NCBI RefSeq assembly: GCF_009870125.1
Contig: NC_046679.1
Span: 24,490,001-24,554,000, forward strand
DNA from: Drosophila pseudoobscura
Taxonomy: Eukaryota > Arthropoda > Insecta > Diptera > Drosophilidae
Length of the DNA: 64,000 nt
Direction of reading: 5' to 3'
Part shown: one piece after another, positions 1-12,990 of the stretch
How positions within the stretch are numbered: the first letter of the stretch is position 1
Layout of the letters: each line of letters starts with the position of its first letter
The notes under the pieces: generated by a model
Told to the model about the DNA's origin: nothing
What the model saw: the letters and a program-made list of their open reading frames with translations, nothing else
Databases searched by the model: none
Position numbers and translations under genes: made by a program

Positions 1-3000
1 CAAAATGGCGGCAGCTGACTTAACAGCAAACCGAGTGTGTGTGAGTGTGTGAGTTGAAGTGTGTGCGGCATGCCCCACGCGTCTTCTGGCCTTGGCGCAA
101 ACTGTCGCCTGTCGCCTTCTGCCCGCTCGCCGCATGCCGCATGCCGCTTGCCGCTCGGCGTGTGTGGCTTAAATTTCACTTTTTCATGTGGTGTGTGCTG
201 GAAAAACTTTCGCGATTTCTTTCTCTGACCTTGTGTCGGGCAAAATTACTTTCGCATGGCGGCTGCCACACTGCGGGAAGCTAAGTAAACGCTGCTGCAC
301 CACAATATTGAAAAGTTTCCATTGAAAATATCTCTCTATTGGGGGTACAATATGTTTCAGAGGTCACCATAAATATGGAACCCCTGCGAGTATCATTTTA
401 AGAATCTCTCTGGAAATCTGCAACCAAATAATGATTATAAAAATTATATTAAAATAGGTAAATATTTCTGAATAAAAATCCTATTTCTAAGTAAATTTTC
501 AGATGAATTCCTCTTGGACTCTCTGAAAAATCTTATATCAAGATTTGACACATAACTTATTCTTCAGGACTGAAAAATCAATTTGTAGACGATGCTTACT
601 AAGGGTATTCAACATTTGCCGTATGAGAAATATTTTCTTAATGTATGCATTATTTTTATTTTATTTAATATGCTCTCGAGAACCTCAACTTAATTTCCAA
701 GCCGGCACATATAATTTCTGTGCGTCGTTTCTGGCTTGTTTGCAAATTTTCAACTTGAAATGCCAGTGCCACTGCCAGTGCCAGATGTGGAGCACCGTGC
801 ACCGAACACGAAGCGAGCAGAGAGTTTTCTTTTCACATTTTTTCCGTTTCTTAAGGGGAAAAGGAAAAGTTCACTGCGGCTGGCGTTGGCAGCAACAGCA
901 GCAGCAGCAGCAGCCTGCACTCTGCAATATGTGCGTGCGTGTGCCTGAGAGCTGGTCGCCATTTTGTTAACATGTTAAATAGTGTGCGTGACAGGATATG
1001 CAGTGCCAAGAGCAGTAACAGCTGCAAATCCATCCCGTCCATGTCTCGTACCACTCGGAGTACTCGTGTCAGACTAGTCGCCAACTTCCAGGGAAAACCT
1101 AATTAATGGCAGGCAAACAAATCGGAAAACTATTAGAACAAATAAATCAACAGAGAGATACACGTAAGGCGTGGAGCTTGCAGCGAAATTAATTAGATTT
1201 AATCGAATGCCAGTGGTCTGTCAACATTCATTTCGCCAAGTTATCAAATCGCCGCCCACTGGCCACTATGTTGGCCCAATCTTAGTTGTTCTATATAGAG
1301 TGCGTGTGGCAGCTGGGAAAAACAGGACAAGTCCGGCAGCCCGTGTATGGCAGACAGAGAGAGACAGAGGCCCAGCAGGCTGGCAGCAGGAGCAGCAGGT
1401 GAATTGGCAGCCAGCACGTTTAATACCAAAATTGACATTAAATTGCTTGTGACCTGCATCCCATCCAGACCTGCTCGAACCCACTCCACCACCAGCCAGG
1501 ATCTGTTGGCCTGTTATCGACTTTTACGACATTTCCAATAAAGAAACATTGCAGACGTTGTCCTCCTGTCTGTCCCCCCCCCTGCTGCTTCTGACGCTGC
1601 CGATTTTGACATTGCGCCAGGCCGGGATTCTGGCTGCGGATGACACAAAGCGTGCTTTGGAGAGAGTTATTGAGAGGTTTCTAAGAATAGTAGGACCTTC
1701 AAACAGCAGACAGGTTAATGTACAAGAAAATTATGAAAATACAAGAAATTTCAATATTTTTTAAGGACATCTATGAGGGGATTTTGAAAGGGGTTTGGAT
1801 TCCGGTTGAATTGATGATGATGATAAATTGTAGACTGCTTGTTTAAACCAATTTCAATCATTTTAACGGAATTGAAAGTGTTCCTTCACTCCACAATCAT
1901 CATTTCCAAATGGTAGAACAGAATTTCTTTATTATTTTGAAAACTCTGGCCACACATTGCTGTCATGACAGGTGCCAAAAGGACTACGCACCTTTTGCCA
2001 ATATAATTTTGTTATTACTTTTTTTTTTGCTGAGCAGCGGTGGTGAGGTGGGGGGGACAAGCACAAGTTGTCAACAATTGGAAGAGCCTCCCCCTACCAC
2101 TAGCTGCCGCCCCTTCCCTTTCGCCTCCCAGTAGTCCTGGGGATATGGCCAGGCATTTTCCCAGAATGAAGTTGTTGATTATGTCGAATGCTGTTACACG
2201 TGGCTCAAGCAAATAAATATGTACGGGTACGGGTCCACGCAATGACATGACAACCAGAAGGAGAGATTCCCTGCAGAGGAGCCTGGGCATGAGTAAGCGC
2301 TTCTACAACGACAGTCGAAGAGTCCGGAGTCCAGAGTCCAGAGTTGAGAGCTAGATGAGTTTGGGATTTCTTTGGCGATGGTGATGGCTATTCACTTACG
2401 TGACGTAAATTTCTAACGTAATTGTCATAACGGCGGACTGCCACAGAACCGCCACGCAATGCACCAACTATTTGGAAGGCAAATCCCATGGCACACATTG
2501 TTAAAGATCGACCAGAGTCCCATGTAGAGGATTAACAACAAACCCACACACAGACACGCACTCGAACACCCACAAAAAACGAAAGGACCAAAAAAAAATA
2601 AAAATAAATAAATAAACATGAAGAGGCAGAAGTAAAACTAATTTAAAACGACCTTCGACATGTGGTCCAGTCTGCACAATGCCAGGCCATGTTACAATCT
2701 ACAATATGTGTCCCCCTACACATGGGTATGTACCGAACCAGTAGGGTGGTGGGCTGGATTGTCGGGTTGTGTAGAACTGTGGGTGTGTGCTCCGACCACA
2801 ACATATTTAGCTTCATTTAGAAGAGCGCGAGAGTGGCTAAAGGATTTCGCAATGCAATGGTGTGTTGAAGAATTCACTCCGGGATATCGTAAAATATTAT
2901 AATACAGTAAAAGTATGGAACCTAGCAAACATCATAGTTCTAAGGGAATTTATATATAATGTTTTTGTACTAGTTTGAAAAGTCTTTTCCAAGTTCCTGC

Positions 3001-6000
3001 CTAGATATTAATCTTTTCATGAGTCTAGGCAGTCGCAGGAGTAAACTTTAATATTTTGTATCTGTATCTCAGTCAAATATATCCTCCATTTAGATGGACA
3101 AAATAAATCCCACTGGTTGTAACTAGATTTGCAATCTGTTTCCCCAACTTATAGAGCAAAATAAGCTTACATTTCCATATTTTCATTTGTATACTCTTTC
3201 ATTTCCAACTCAATTTGTTAGTTATGCCAAATAAATTTTAAGTAAACTTTTCACCAACTGCACTTTCCGCCCTCTCCAATAGATGCCACCCTGCCCCTCC
3301 ACCACCTTCCCCTCTGGGCTGAGGAGTAGCAGGGACTGCACTGCACCAGTCCCATTAATACCGGATCCCCCCGTTTGCCCCATATCTGCCTCTAGGGAGC
3401 CCCGTGGCAGAAACGAAACCCCAACCAGAAAGGAATCGCCTCAATCCTAGCTTTAAGACTCATCCAGCTGCCTTTTAGCATTTTTCCATTTTCCCAACGT
3501 TTTTGTTTTTTTCTTTCCTCTCCTTTTTTTGGATGGTCGAGCGGAACAGACCGAGTGACCGACAGAGGCGCCCACATTTAAGGCGCTCCTCCTCCTCGGT
3601 CTCCCCCTGTCCTCTGTCCCCTGTCCACTGGTTTTAGCTTGTTCTATAATTTTTCCTGTTTTCGCCTTGGTTTGCTGTGCTTCTCTGTTTTGCTGTTCCT
3701 TTCCTCAGCTTTACTCGCATTCTCCATTCTGGCTTTAGTTATATTTTCCGCTTTTCTTTGGCGCTTTGCTTTTGCTATTTTAGTTTTCTAACCAACAAAA
3801 CAAATTGAATCACGTTCGCCTGGGAGAAACGTGAGTATTTTATTTTTTCCGTTAAACATTTTCATTTTTCTTCCCCAAAAAAAATAGATGTAGAAAAAAC
3901 CCGCAATATGAAACTTTAGATACCCTTGGAATAAGTATTTTATTTCAGACTAAAGGGCGCTTGGCCCCCGCCAAAATACAGCTTCGGGCGACGACCCGAA
4001 ACATTCAATATATATTTTCAATAATACATATTTTCGGGAATGTTAATTATTTCTTTAGATTGAAATGCCTTCCACTTTTTTAACACTCTTTTAAAGTTGG
4101 ACTTTTCTTTCAAAAAGGATTATTAGATACGCTGAAAACACAATAACAATTTTTTTTTGCTTGACAGGCCTTTTAGATTAGAAAGCCATCGTTTCATTGC
4201 ATTGCTACAAGCCTATTCCTACAAATCCTATTTCATGAGGGTCTGTCTTCAAAAATTCGATACTTACGACTATAACCAAAGCAGAAAGACATGATCGTAG
4301 CCACCATATGCTTTTGGGGGCTGGTCAGGCACATGTATAGTTCATAAGAGTATTTTCTGGATTAGAGTGATGGCAAGTATGTCTCCCAAATTGAAACACT
4401 CCCTCCTAGGGTATCAAAAGAAACCATTTTCAGGGATTCGAGGTCGGGACTGGGACTGGTACTGGGACTGGGGCCCGGGTGGAACTGGGACTGTGGCAAT
4501 GCAAGACGTTTTCCCCGATAATGACGCCGTTGAGTCGTTGTTGTTTCTGCGTCTCTGACCGTCGAGTGTTAGCTGCTGAAGCATGCCATGCCCCCCAACA
4601 CAATCATTTGGGTGTTGCTCCTCTGTGTGTTTTGTTTTGTTTATTAAAAAGAGATTGGAGTGCAGAAAGATTCCTATTTTTGTCATGACTGCTGCCGGTG
4701 GCCACTGGGGGGTCGGGTCTGTGTAGGCAGGGCAAATGCCGAGACGAGGCACTACCGCACCATTCATCATCATTCCAGGCTGATGATTTTATTTTGATTC
4801 GGAAACGTTTGGGGATTACCAGACTAATGATTTTATTATAGTTTTTCGTACCCTCCTCATGAAAATTTTGATTGATGTTCCTGGCTTTGCCTCCGCCTCC
4901 GCCTCAGTCTCTTCAGCTTCCATCTTTTAGCTTCCTGATTCATTGTCCTGGCATTTAAGTGGCTTCATTATATTAAAAGCGAATTAATGTTGTCGCCATG
5001 GAGATGCTTTCAATTTGAAACAAAATTTCCTTCTCCCTTATTTGGCATTGCAAACGAAGGCGAAAGAATTTCCCAGCTTCCAGCAGCAACATGAGGGGGA
5101 GCTCAAAGAAAGTTTTTGTGATATCTCGGGTTTTGTTCGGTGTCATTTTTTGTGTGGCCCAGAAGAACTTTGAATGCTCTTCGTTTTAAAGTGTGGATAA
5201 CTTCAAAAAAATTCTGATAAATTAAAGATTAAATTAAAGAATTAAAAAATATATATATATTAACAAAATATTGAGTAAATAATAATAATAATTTTCTAAG
5301 CTGAGAAAAATGGCAAATATAAATGGCATAATTAAATATTCCTCTCATAAAAAAAAACATATTAAAATTAAATATAATTCCCTTTGATTAAAACATAAGA
5401 AAAAACCATATTAAAAATCGTTTCTCACGGTTCATATACTATGTATAAACATAATAAAAAACACTTTAAAATAAATAAAATACATTTGTAGGAAGTATAT
5501 GTAATAAAAATATGAAAGTACTTATTTAGACATAAAATACATTTGCTTTAAATATGATACTAATGCAAAAATGTAGACATGTAAGTATTAAAACTTTATG
5601 GGTGTTTTCTCTGGGTGTACGAGAACGTTTTATCATTATCGGGGTTAGAGATCTCCCAGCAGCAACAAACACACACAATATATTGTGTGTATAGAACCTT
5701 TGAACTTTCGCTTATCGTTTGTCTTTTGTTTACTGGTGACTTCATGCACATTTGTTAATTTCTATGCGGTTTCCCTGGCCCCTCATGCGACACCTATCTC
5801 CGGGACTCCGCGACTCCGGAGACCCCGCACCCGTAGCACTGCTCACCGGGGCAGCCCGCATAGTTGAACCTCCTGCCCCGAGTCACAACTTTTGATGTTA
5901 GGGCATTGTAAAGGCATAAACTAAAATGTGGCCCATACCATAGAGCAACGCCCATCGGAACGCCTTCTCTTCCTGCTGCCTCCCCCTCGCACATTGTTAT

Positions 6001-8800
6001 AATTACGCGTAACTTTCGACAAGTGTCGCCTGAAAATCGCCAAACGTTCTCATTTCAAGAGAGTCCTCGACCGAGTCCGGACTCCAACCAGGAGCGGTTC
6101 AAAGTGGTCTGGCTCTGCTGGTGGATCCGACCGAATCCGCTCTTGGCGGCCCACTGCCAGCTGTGGTTTAATCTTCTTTTAAGTTGCGCCCCCCGCCCAC
6201 CGTCCCCCGTCACACGTCCCACCATCGGGGGAGCCTAGAAAAAAGATGGCGACACCGTAAAGCAAAAGTTTGCCGCCACTTGTGGGTTGATAACTTAGAA
6301 CAAAGCAAAGTTGGGGGACGACTCGACGAGGGTCTGCTGGGGCTGGGGCTCGGCTAGGGCCAGTCCTTAGTCCTTAGCACAGCTTGAAAATAGTTGGAGT
6401 TTTGTGAAAAGTCATTGTTACTCTGCTGAAGAGAAGCCTTTGCCGGTCCTCCCTTTTTTCACTCTAATTAGTCGTCATTGGCTTGTGATTTGTGGGCGGA
6501 CTTTGGGCAGTTGCGGAATTGAAGGACCTAGATCCGAATACCTGAAGAGGCTGGCTGCCCAACTTTTCTCGCCACAAATTCAACTTGTAATTTTGTGCGG
6601 ATTTTTGATTTACCTCAGTCCAGAAATTCCATATAAAATACACTGAGAAATAACATCTGAAAGAGTGGACTTCGGTCAAAAATAAATCTTTGTAGGAATG
6701 CTCCCACGTTCAGAAATCAATTTATGAACAAAAGAAGAGTTTCTCTGTTTGTTTTCTACAGAATCATACCACCATTAATCTCATGACTGTTGGTATTTCT
6801 CTCAGTGTGGAAACACCTTTGGCACGATAAATCTTGGACCGCATCTGGCAGAGCCTCGACTCGGACTTGGATTCTCTCTCATTAGTCGAACCAATTGCCA
6901 GTTCATATATGTATCGTTTATTCCGACCCACAAGCCTTAGAGGAGGCCGCAAATAATTTAAAGCCAAATGAGCTTGCCACAATTTATGCTGACCACATTA
7001 ACCATTTTTGGCAGAAGGAGAGAGAGAGAACGGCCGAGCAAGTATTTAATTAAATTAAGCACAAAGGAAAACACCGGGCACTGGGCACTGGCCACCGAGG
7101 AGCGAGTGTTGAGCACCGTAGTACACCTCGGTCCAGATGAAGTTGGCTTCTGTTTTTATGGTTTGGCCTTTAAAGCAGTCGTAAATCATTTAAGAAAATG
7201 GCCAATGGTGGCTGAAGAGAAGTCTGCGGCTCAGAGAGAGAGAGAGAGAGAGAGAGAAAGAAATTGCCGCTAATGGCCAGTGGTTCCTCATTGTCCGAGC
7301 CGATCACGCCCGCCAGCCACTCGAAGCGCATTAAAATAGACTAAAATGTTCGGCGTTCGGCTGCCTTTATGGCCACTTAATGTAAAACAGTTAATTAGCG
7401 GCTCACACAGATACACACCCATACATCGTGGCAACGGGGGAGGGGGAAAGAACAAGGGAAATGTCCAACCTTAATGCAAAATGGCCGACATCATTTTCCT
7501 TTTTTTCCTGCCGTTTCTTTCCCAGTTTCTACTTATTTTCCTCTGCTGCTGCTGCTGCTGCTGACGTTTGCCATCTTCACTACGCCAGGTAAAATGGAGG
7601 GAGGGGCTGTGTGAAAGGCGGAAAATTACTTTTGATTAATGAAGCGCAATGAGGCGTGCACAAAAAAAATTAAATGAATATTATAAAAAAAAGAAGGCAG
7701 GAAACAAAAATCGAATGCCAAACTGAAATTCCCTTTGTAAACTTTTTTGGCTACCTGTTAATGAGCTTTTTAAACTAAGCGGAAGTGTAAAATGCTCTAC
7801 TTTAGGATTCCTTTAGCCTCAAGTTTCCTTTCCGCTCATAATAACAGCTTATACGAAAAAATTACACATAGGAACTCCACGAAAATCCGTTTAAGGATTA
7901 AGAAAGCTGTAGCCCTTCAGATATTTGTTCGCCGAATGTCTACGTATGTAGACTCCTCAAAAACACATATACAGAAATGAACTATAATGTGTAAACGTAG
8001 TTCTAAATATTCCTTGAATCCTTCTCTACAAAATCTTTATACCTCGAACAAGAGTATCGCAAAAGTTGTCAATCTCTTCCGCCGTCTCTGTGACTCCGCT
8101 TCTTTCCACGGTTTCCCTCTGGCGCTTCCTGTTTATGGCAGACAGCTACTGAGTAGCCCTGAGTGCCATTGAGAAAATCAGGAAAAATGATAAAAAGAAT
8201 AAGTAAAAATGGTGGATGGTGAAAATTAACATACAAAATGACGCTTGACATGCCACGGACATTATTGTGTCGAACACCTTCGCCTGCAGTTTATTATTAA
8301 TACTGATGCAGTGGGGACACTCGGGAGGGATTGCAACTTTCTTTTGGCAACTTCTGGCGCGCTCTCCTGTCCCTCCACCTGCAATTACGATGATGGCCCA
8401 GGTGCACATCGAACGTGCCAGGACGTGACTCAAAGGACAAACCGAAAAGAGATGCTATAATTTTTAACGTTTGTTTTGCTGCTGTTTGGTTTGGCCAAAA
8501 AGCACACCTGACAGTTTTATAATTATTAGCTCAGAATCGCCATTAAAAGGGGTCAACGCCGTGGCTTGTCAGTAAATTCATTTATTAAATGTAGAACAGA
8601 TTCGCGGTAGGCAACTTTTGGCTAAATTAGCGGGATGATAAGGTAAAGTCATGGTCAAGCAGATGCCAAAGTTTATATTAAGTCATAAACGTTTACCGCG
8701 ACTTCATTTGCATATTCAAGACGGCGGGCAGTCCACCGACAGAGCACCAAGCCATAACAGCGTTCGCTTTGGTTAAGTGGAAGCGTAATTAAATTTAATC
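1..8800. other. Gene-poor non-coding region
   Basis: I find no convincing coding region on either strand. Open frames are short, without recognisable domains, and several are driven by CAG/CTG runs (near 895-915 and 7543-7562) or GA repeats (near 7230-7260). An AT-rich stretch at about 5200-5560 consists mainly of short poly-A and TA runs. It could be intergenic or intronic DNA of a gene outside the window; the sequence does not decide. Confidence 0.6.
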
Positions 8801-8813
8801 CAATTAAACGACT

Positions 8814-9260
8814 GGAGGCATAGTGCGAGGGCAGAGAGGGCGTAGCCGGGCAAGCTTGTCGTCTCGACGCTGTAGTTAGGTCCTTCATGAGCTCCTCCTT
8901 TTCCGTTTTGCGGGCAAACACAAAGTCGCTGATCTTGTTCTGGAATACGACCAGCAGCTGGGTGAGGTCGTTGTAGAATTTAGTTCCCTCCTGGAGATTG
9001 CCCGACAGCTCAATGTAGCTATCGTAGGGTGTCGCGCGAGCTGCCACAGCTTCCCGTCTCCGAGACGAAAGCTCCATGGGCGCTCTGAATGTCTGCCACC
9101 AGGGACTGCTGACGGTCGACGCTCTCCCTCACCGGCTGCTGCAAAGGATTCAGGACCTGCCCAATGCGCGACAACGACAAGGCGGGCTCGTCGATAGCCC
9201 CATCCTCACTGAGGCTGATTTTGCCACCGAAGATGGAGCCCTTGTCGAAGGGATTCTTTC
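8814..9260 (-). pseudogene. ALiX (PDCD6IP) V-domain fragment, broken
   Basis: Read on the minus strand, this matches part of the ALiX/PDCD6IP central V domain, from the segment around EDGAIDEPALSLSRIGQVLN through [18 protein letters not shown] to [20 protein letters not shown] and the conserved [19 protein letters not shown]. ALiX is an ESCRT-associated adaptor for multivesicular bodies and membrane scission. Only about 140 residues remain: the Bro1 domain and most of the proline-rich tail are absent. The frame changes between HGAFVSETG and AYDSYIEL, near 9015-9030, where several expected residues are missing, and a TGA lies just upstream, near 9265. Similarity fades after the segment [13 protein letters not shown]. 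It reads as a dead partial duplicate; whether it arose through RNA is undecided because no intron position is covered with certainty. Confidence 0.75.
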
Positions 9261-9585
9261 ACTTGGCAAACAAAAGCGTTGGGCGCGGGATTTCAAGCCA
9301 ATAGTGTGACCATCTCCACTCTACGGCACTTTGGCAAAAGTGTTGACATACCGCCACTTCTCTCTCTCTCTCTCTGGCTCGCTCTTCCCTCTCGGCATGC
9401 CTATGCGTGTGTGTGTGTGTATGTACGATTTTCGGTAAATATTACCACTAACCATACAGTATATAGATGTGCCAGTTCATACAACGAAAGTGTCACACAC
9501 CGGCTTGCGCTATCCGTACCCCAGAGTGACGTCATCATGAGAGATGGTTAGTGAACAAACCCAAAACATAAGTAGCCATTGCATG

Positions 9586-9605
9586 AATCGATAGTGCAAT
9601 CGATA
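9586..9605. promoter_or_regulatory. Paired DRE-like sites upstream of CLS
   Basis: Two copies of AATCGATA, at 9586-9593 and 9598-9605, lie about 340 bp upstream of the CLS start codon. They match seven of eight positions of the DRE (TATCGATA), bound by DREF and overlapping BEAF-32 CGATA sites, which is typical of Drosophila housekeeping promoters. Their link to CLS is inferred from position only. Confidence 0.5.
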
Positions 9606-9945
9606 GTTTGCCCACCACTACCTCATCGCCGACTTGTGTAATAAAAAAAAAAACAAAATTTTCTAAATTCTTGTAAAATCCCTTATTTCTACGAATTTAG
9701 ATACGTACACAGCACTCATGTTGTGTTACACTTGAGTGTAACACTATAGCAACGATATTTAATGGTAAGGGTGTATGGAATGATTCCAAGGGTCATCGTC
9801 CGGCCAAATGGCACAAGGCCGTGCTGAGCTAATCAAAATAAATTTGGTAATATTAAATTTCTCTGTATATTTGTTGGCAGTACGTAAACGTTAAGGTGCC
9901 ACTCTGCAGAGTTCGTACCTGAGTATTTAAGCCTGGCATCAGATC

Positions 9946-11128
9946 ATGCTGCCAGCCATGGTTTTTCGCCAAGGACTTCACCATAGAGCCTCGACCCTGG
10001 AGCACGTACTGGGAGTGGGTGGCAGTAGCTTTGTCAACTGCCTAAATCGTTATGCCGCTGCCACCGGCTTCATTCGCATCTCCTTCCTGGACATCAAGCA
10101 GCGCCGCAACTGGGACGTGGCCCGACTTCGGCTGTATGCGGATTCCAAGAAGCATTCGCTGCATCTTCGCACCTTGCAAGGACGCGATCTACTGCAAGGT
10201 GTAATCGACAAGCAACGAGCCGAGTTCATTGAGCGTAAGAATTTCCTTGTCGACGACATCAGAGAGGCACGCCACAAAGTGCAAGAGCGGGTCCGCGAGA
10301 AGATCGTTGAGATACGCGAGGAGCGTGAGAATATCATGACCATACCTAACATGTTGACAATCAGCCGTGCCATACTCTCTCCGTATATTGGTTATGTTAT
10401 TGTCCAGGGCGACTTTACGTTCGGCATGAGTCTACTAGCAATTGCCGGAGTCTCGGATCTGGTAAGGATTAAGATTAAATGTTGATTCAAATCGGTATCC
10501 CGTTTAACCTCTAGTTCTTGTTCTGTACAGTTGGATGGGCAGATTGCTCGGCGTTGGCCCTCGCAGGCCACCAAGGCGGGCTCCTTCCTAGATCCGATGG
10601 CCGACAAGCTGCTGATGGGTTCCCTGGTGATTTCGCTCTGCTATACCGATCTGATGCCCATGTGGCTGGCGGGTATTGTTGTGTTTCGTGATGTGTTCCT
10701 ATTAGCCGCTGGATTTGTCATTCGCTACATAAGTCTGCCCCCTCCAGTGAGTGTGTCACCTGGCATTAGAATAAGCGGATGATTGGCTAACTCTGTTCGT
10801 TCTTTCAATAGAAAACCTTTTCGCGTTACTTCGATGCCACCCATGTAACGGCTCAGTTGGAGCCCACTCTGCTCAGCAAAATCAACACGGGCGTGCAACT
10901 GGCTACGATTGGCCTAAGTCTAGGAGCTCCCATTTGGAACTATTTGGGTAAGCTCTTCAATGAATTCGAACCAAGGATCACAACCTAATATCTATCTGCT
11001 ATCTGCGCACAGACCATCCTGCCCTACATGGCCTCTGGTATCTGACCGGACTGACAACCGCTGCCACTGCTCTGAGCTATGTTATGAACAGGCATAATAC
11101 ATTTAAGATTATCCAAAAGAAGACGTAG
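9946..11128 (+). CDS. CLS: Cardiolipin synthase
   Basis: This gene makes cardiolipin from phosphatidylglycerol and CDP-diacylglycerol in the mitochondrial inner membrane. Four coding exons (9946-10461, 10531-10746, 10812-10947, 11013-11128) join in frame to give 327 residues. The CDP-alcohol phosphatidyltransferase signature spans the first junction: D-LL-DG-QI-AR, nine residues, then G-SFL-D-PMA-D, the same spacing as I recall for human CRLS1. Hydrophobic membrane segments flank it, for example LVISLCYTDLMPMWLAGIVV. The N-terminus is basic and fits a mitochondrial presequence. A coiled, highly charged segment (about residues 85-127) precedes the catalytic domain. A second in-frame ATG at 9958 has a GCC-ATG-G context and may be the used start. 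An AATAAA lies at 11244. All splice sites are GT/AG. Confidence 0.95.
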
Positions 11129-11243
11129 TGCTGAGCATTTTGTTCTATATCAAGAATACTATTGCAAAAGAGTAGTATTTCTAATATCGCAATGATTAGT
11201 ATGTAATGTGATTTGTACATACATGAGTACCCCTGTACAAGTA

Positions 11244-11249
11244 AATAAA
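11244..11249 (+). terminator. Poly(A) signal of CLS
   Basis: AATAAA about 115 bp after the CLS stop codon and before the next open frame; likely the cleavage signal of CLS. Confidence 0.6.
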
Positions 11250-11438
11250 TATACATATTTTGTTAATGGTCGTATTGCCAGCTAAATCTAGATTGTAAAA
11301 CGACAACAAGCGATAGCAGATACCAGATCTGCAGATCTTAGGAGGTAGTTGTAAGGGAGAGTAAGTCGATACCAATTAAATTGAATTCATTAATATCAAT
11401 CATTAACCCATAGTCTTTAAAGAACTTGGCGAAGCAAG

Positions 11439-11945
11439 ATGGAAGCAAAGAGCAAGAAGAATAAAACCTACATCAGGCTGGCCGACCAGTCTGAACTCAT
11501 CAAGTTAACGCATGAGATAGATCCTGAATCATGGCTTGTGTGCCACTTCTTTAGACCAGGAGACAAGCGATGCCACCAACTGGAAAATCACCTGAAGATC
11601 CTGGCCGCCAAGCATCCGGAGACCAAGTTTTGCGCATTAAACGCCGCGAAAGCTCCATGGATTATGTCACGCCTAAACATCTTTAACATATTCCGGGGAA
11701 TACATGTAAAGGGTGTTATTTTTGGGTACAGTGAACTACAAAATGGTGACTGCTTTTCTACGGAGATGATTGAAAATCGCATCGCCGAAGACGGGGCCAT
11801 TAATTATCAGAAGCCTAAGAAGAACAAACGCCGCCCAAAGATGACGAAATCGATGGCCGAACTGATCTTTTCACCAGGAACTGAACAGTTATTGGCTGGT
11901 TATTGGTGGAGCAGATTTGTTTTTCGGCGAAAATTGACCCTGTAG
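11439..11945 (+). CDS. TXNDC9-like (thioredoxin/phosducin-fold) protein, diverged
   Basis: A single-exon frame of 168 residues. The segment WLVCHFFRPGDKRCHQLENH, then LAAKHPETKFCALNAAKAPW, and the later FGYSELQNGDCFSTEMIENR follow the thioredoxin-like domain of TXNDC9, a cytosolic protein that works with the CCT chaperonin. Differences from the family are clear. The long N-terminal helical region is mostly missing, the stretch that should carry the cis-proline and the next beta strand (KVIPTLALLKDG in human) is replaced by an unrelated, shorter segment, and the C-terminal tail is unlike the family. There is no intron. This suggests a diverged duplicate or retrocopy, perhaps degenerating or tissue-specific, and not the main TXNDC9 gene. 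It begins 311 bp after the CLS stop on the same strand; a duplicated block starts just after its stop. Confidence 0.55.
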   Translation: MEAKSKKNKTYIRLADQSELIKLTHEIDPESWLVCHFFRPGDKRCHQLENHLKILAAKHPETKFCALNAAKAPWIMSRLNIFNIFRGIHVKGVIFGYSELQNGDCFSTEMIENRIAEDGAINYQKPKKNKRRPKMTKSMAELIFSPGTEQLLAGYWWSRFVFRRKLTL

Positions 11946-11948
11946 TAG

Positions 11949-12990
11949 TGTACACAATTCAAGCTGAGCCACTTTAAAAAGCTGGCGACATACATTGAAT
12001 ACATAGATTGAATATGCCGCAGGTATTCAGGAATATTAACACGAGCTATCCGGACATTCTGTCGCGTCCGTTTCCTGCTATCATACTATTCATCAGGGTA
12101 CTTGCCATGTTGGTCCGTTTAACAGAGCCCAGGGACTAGTATTCAAAGTAGTACTGATAAGTTAGTTTGAATATGTAATTGATATACACCACATATAATA
12201 AATCCATATAAACTTATTTGTTTTAAAATCGTCAAAAATGTTCAGCAAAACATAAAACATCAACAAGCAATTCGTCAGTATATTAACGGTATATTTTTTA
12301 AATGATACGGTTTATTTTGGTATATTTCTGAGGGTCAGACCGTATATTTCACCGTATTTTCTGATTGTCTTGCCATCATGTTTAGCTCACACACCTTGCC
12401 AATTTTATACCTTTCATAGTATTTTCTAGTATTTACCAATATATTTTAAGACGCTATGAGTCCAACCGCTTAGAGCCATGTCCCATGCTACATAGAATAC
12501 TAATTCTTGATCAGCATCGAATTCCTGATCGTTTACCATCAAAATCTCAATTTTTTCAAAAATGTCGAAGAAAAGGCATGTCAAAAAGTGGATAACGGAG
12601 GTTTTTCACTCTGGCGCTTCCATGGGGTTTATATGAAAAAAAACGGGCAAAATATTTTTCCAGGTGTCGCTTTTGGTAATTACAGAAAAATGTAGTTAAT
12701 ATGTAGCAAATGAGTAGTTAATGTGTAGTTACCATGTATGGAAATAAATGTAGTGCAAATTGTTGTTGACCGGTTTTCCTAAAATCATATTTTATAAGAA
12801 ATGCAATAAAGATGAAAACACAATTTGAACCAGTCTTGTAGAAAATACATTTATTAGTAAGATAAAATTATGTGCTCAGACCTGAGGGTCCTAGCTAACT
12901 AGTAATATCCAACCGAACACAAAAGTCGAGGAATATGATAGAATTATGAATACAAATAATTTGTCAGTATATTTACGGTATATTTTTTAA
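11949..12990 (+). repeat. 1-kb duplicated block, copy A (upstream of RpL27)
   Basis: By eye this block is about 93-95 percent identical to 41784-42777 over most of its length, in the same orientation, with a few short indels. It holds the end of a small protein frame (pieces equivalent to ...FRNINTS.PDIL... and a stop at 12139), a 3' flank, a cluster of GGTATATTT-type motifs, and an invariant 24-codon mini frame at 12562-12636. Compared with copy B, this copy lacks one base just before 12014, so the small protein frame is broken here. The right edge runs into the RpL27 promoter. Confidence 0.85.
12272..12352 (+). promoter_or_regulatory. Ohler motif-6 cluster (first)
   Basis: Several GGTATATTT/CGGTATATT elements occur within 80 bp, matching core promoter motif 6 (KTYRGTATWTTT) of Drosophila housekeeping genes. 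The same 80-bp pattern recurs at 12960-13042 next to RpL27 and, once, at 42097-42178. Whether this upstream copy drives any transcript is unknown. Confidence 0.4.

Noticed and set aside
545-970. 141-codon frame with a poly-Gln run
   Set aside because: The Gln run is a CAG microsatellite and the rest is unstructured, with no protein similarity recognised.
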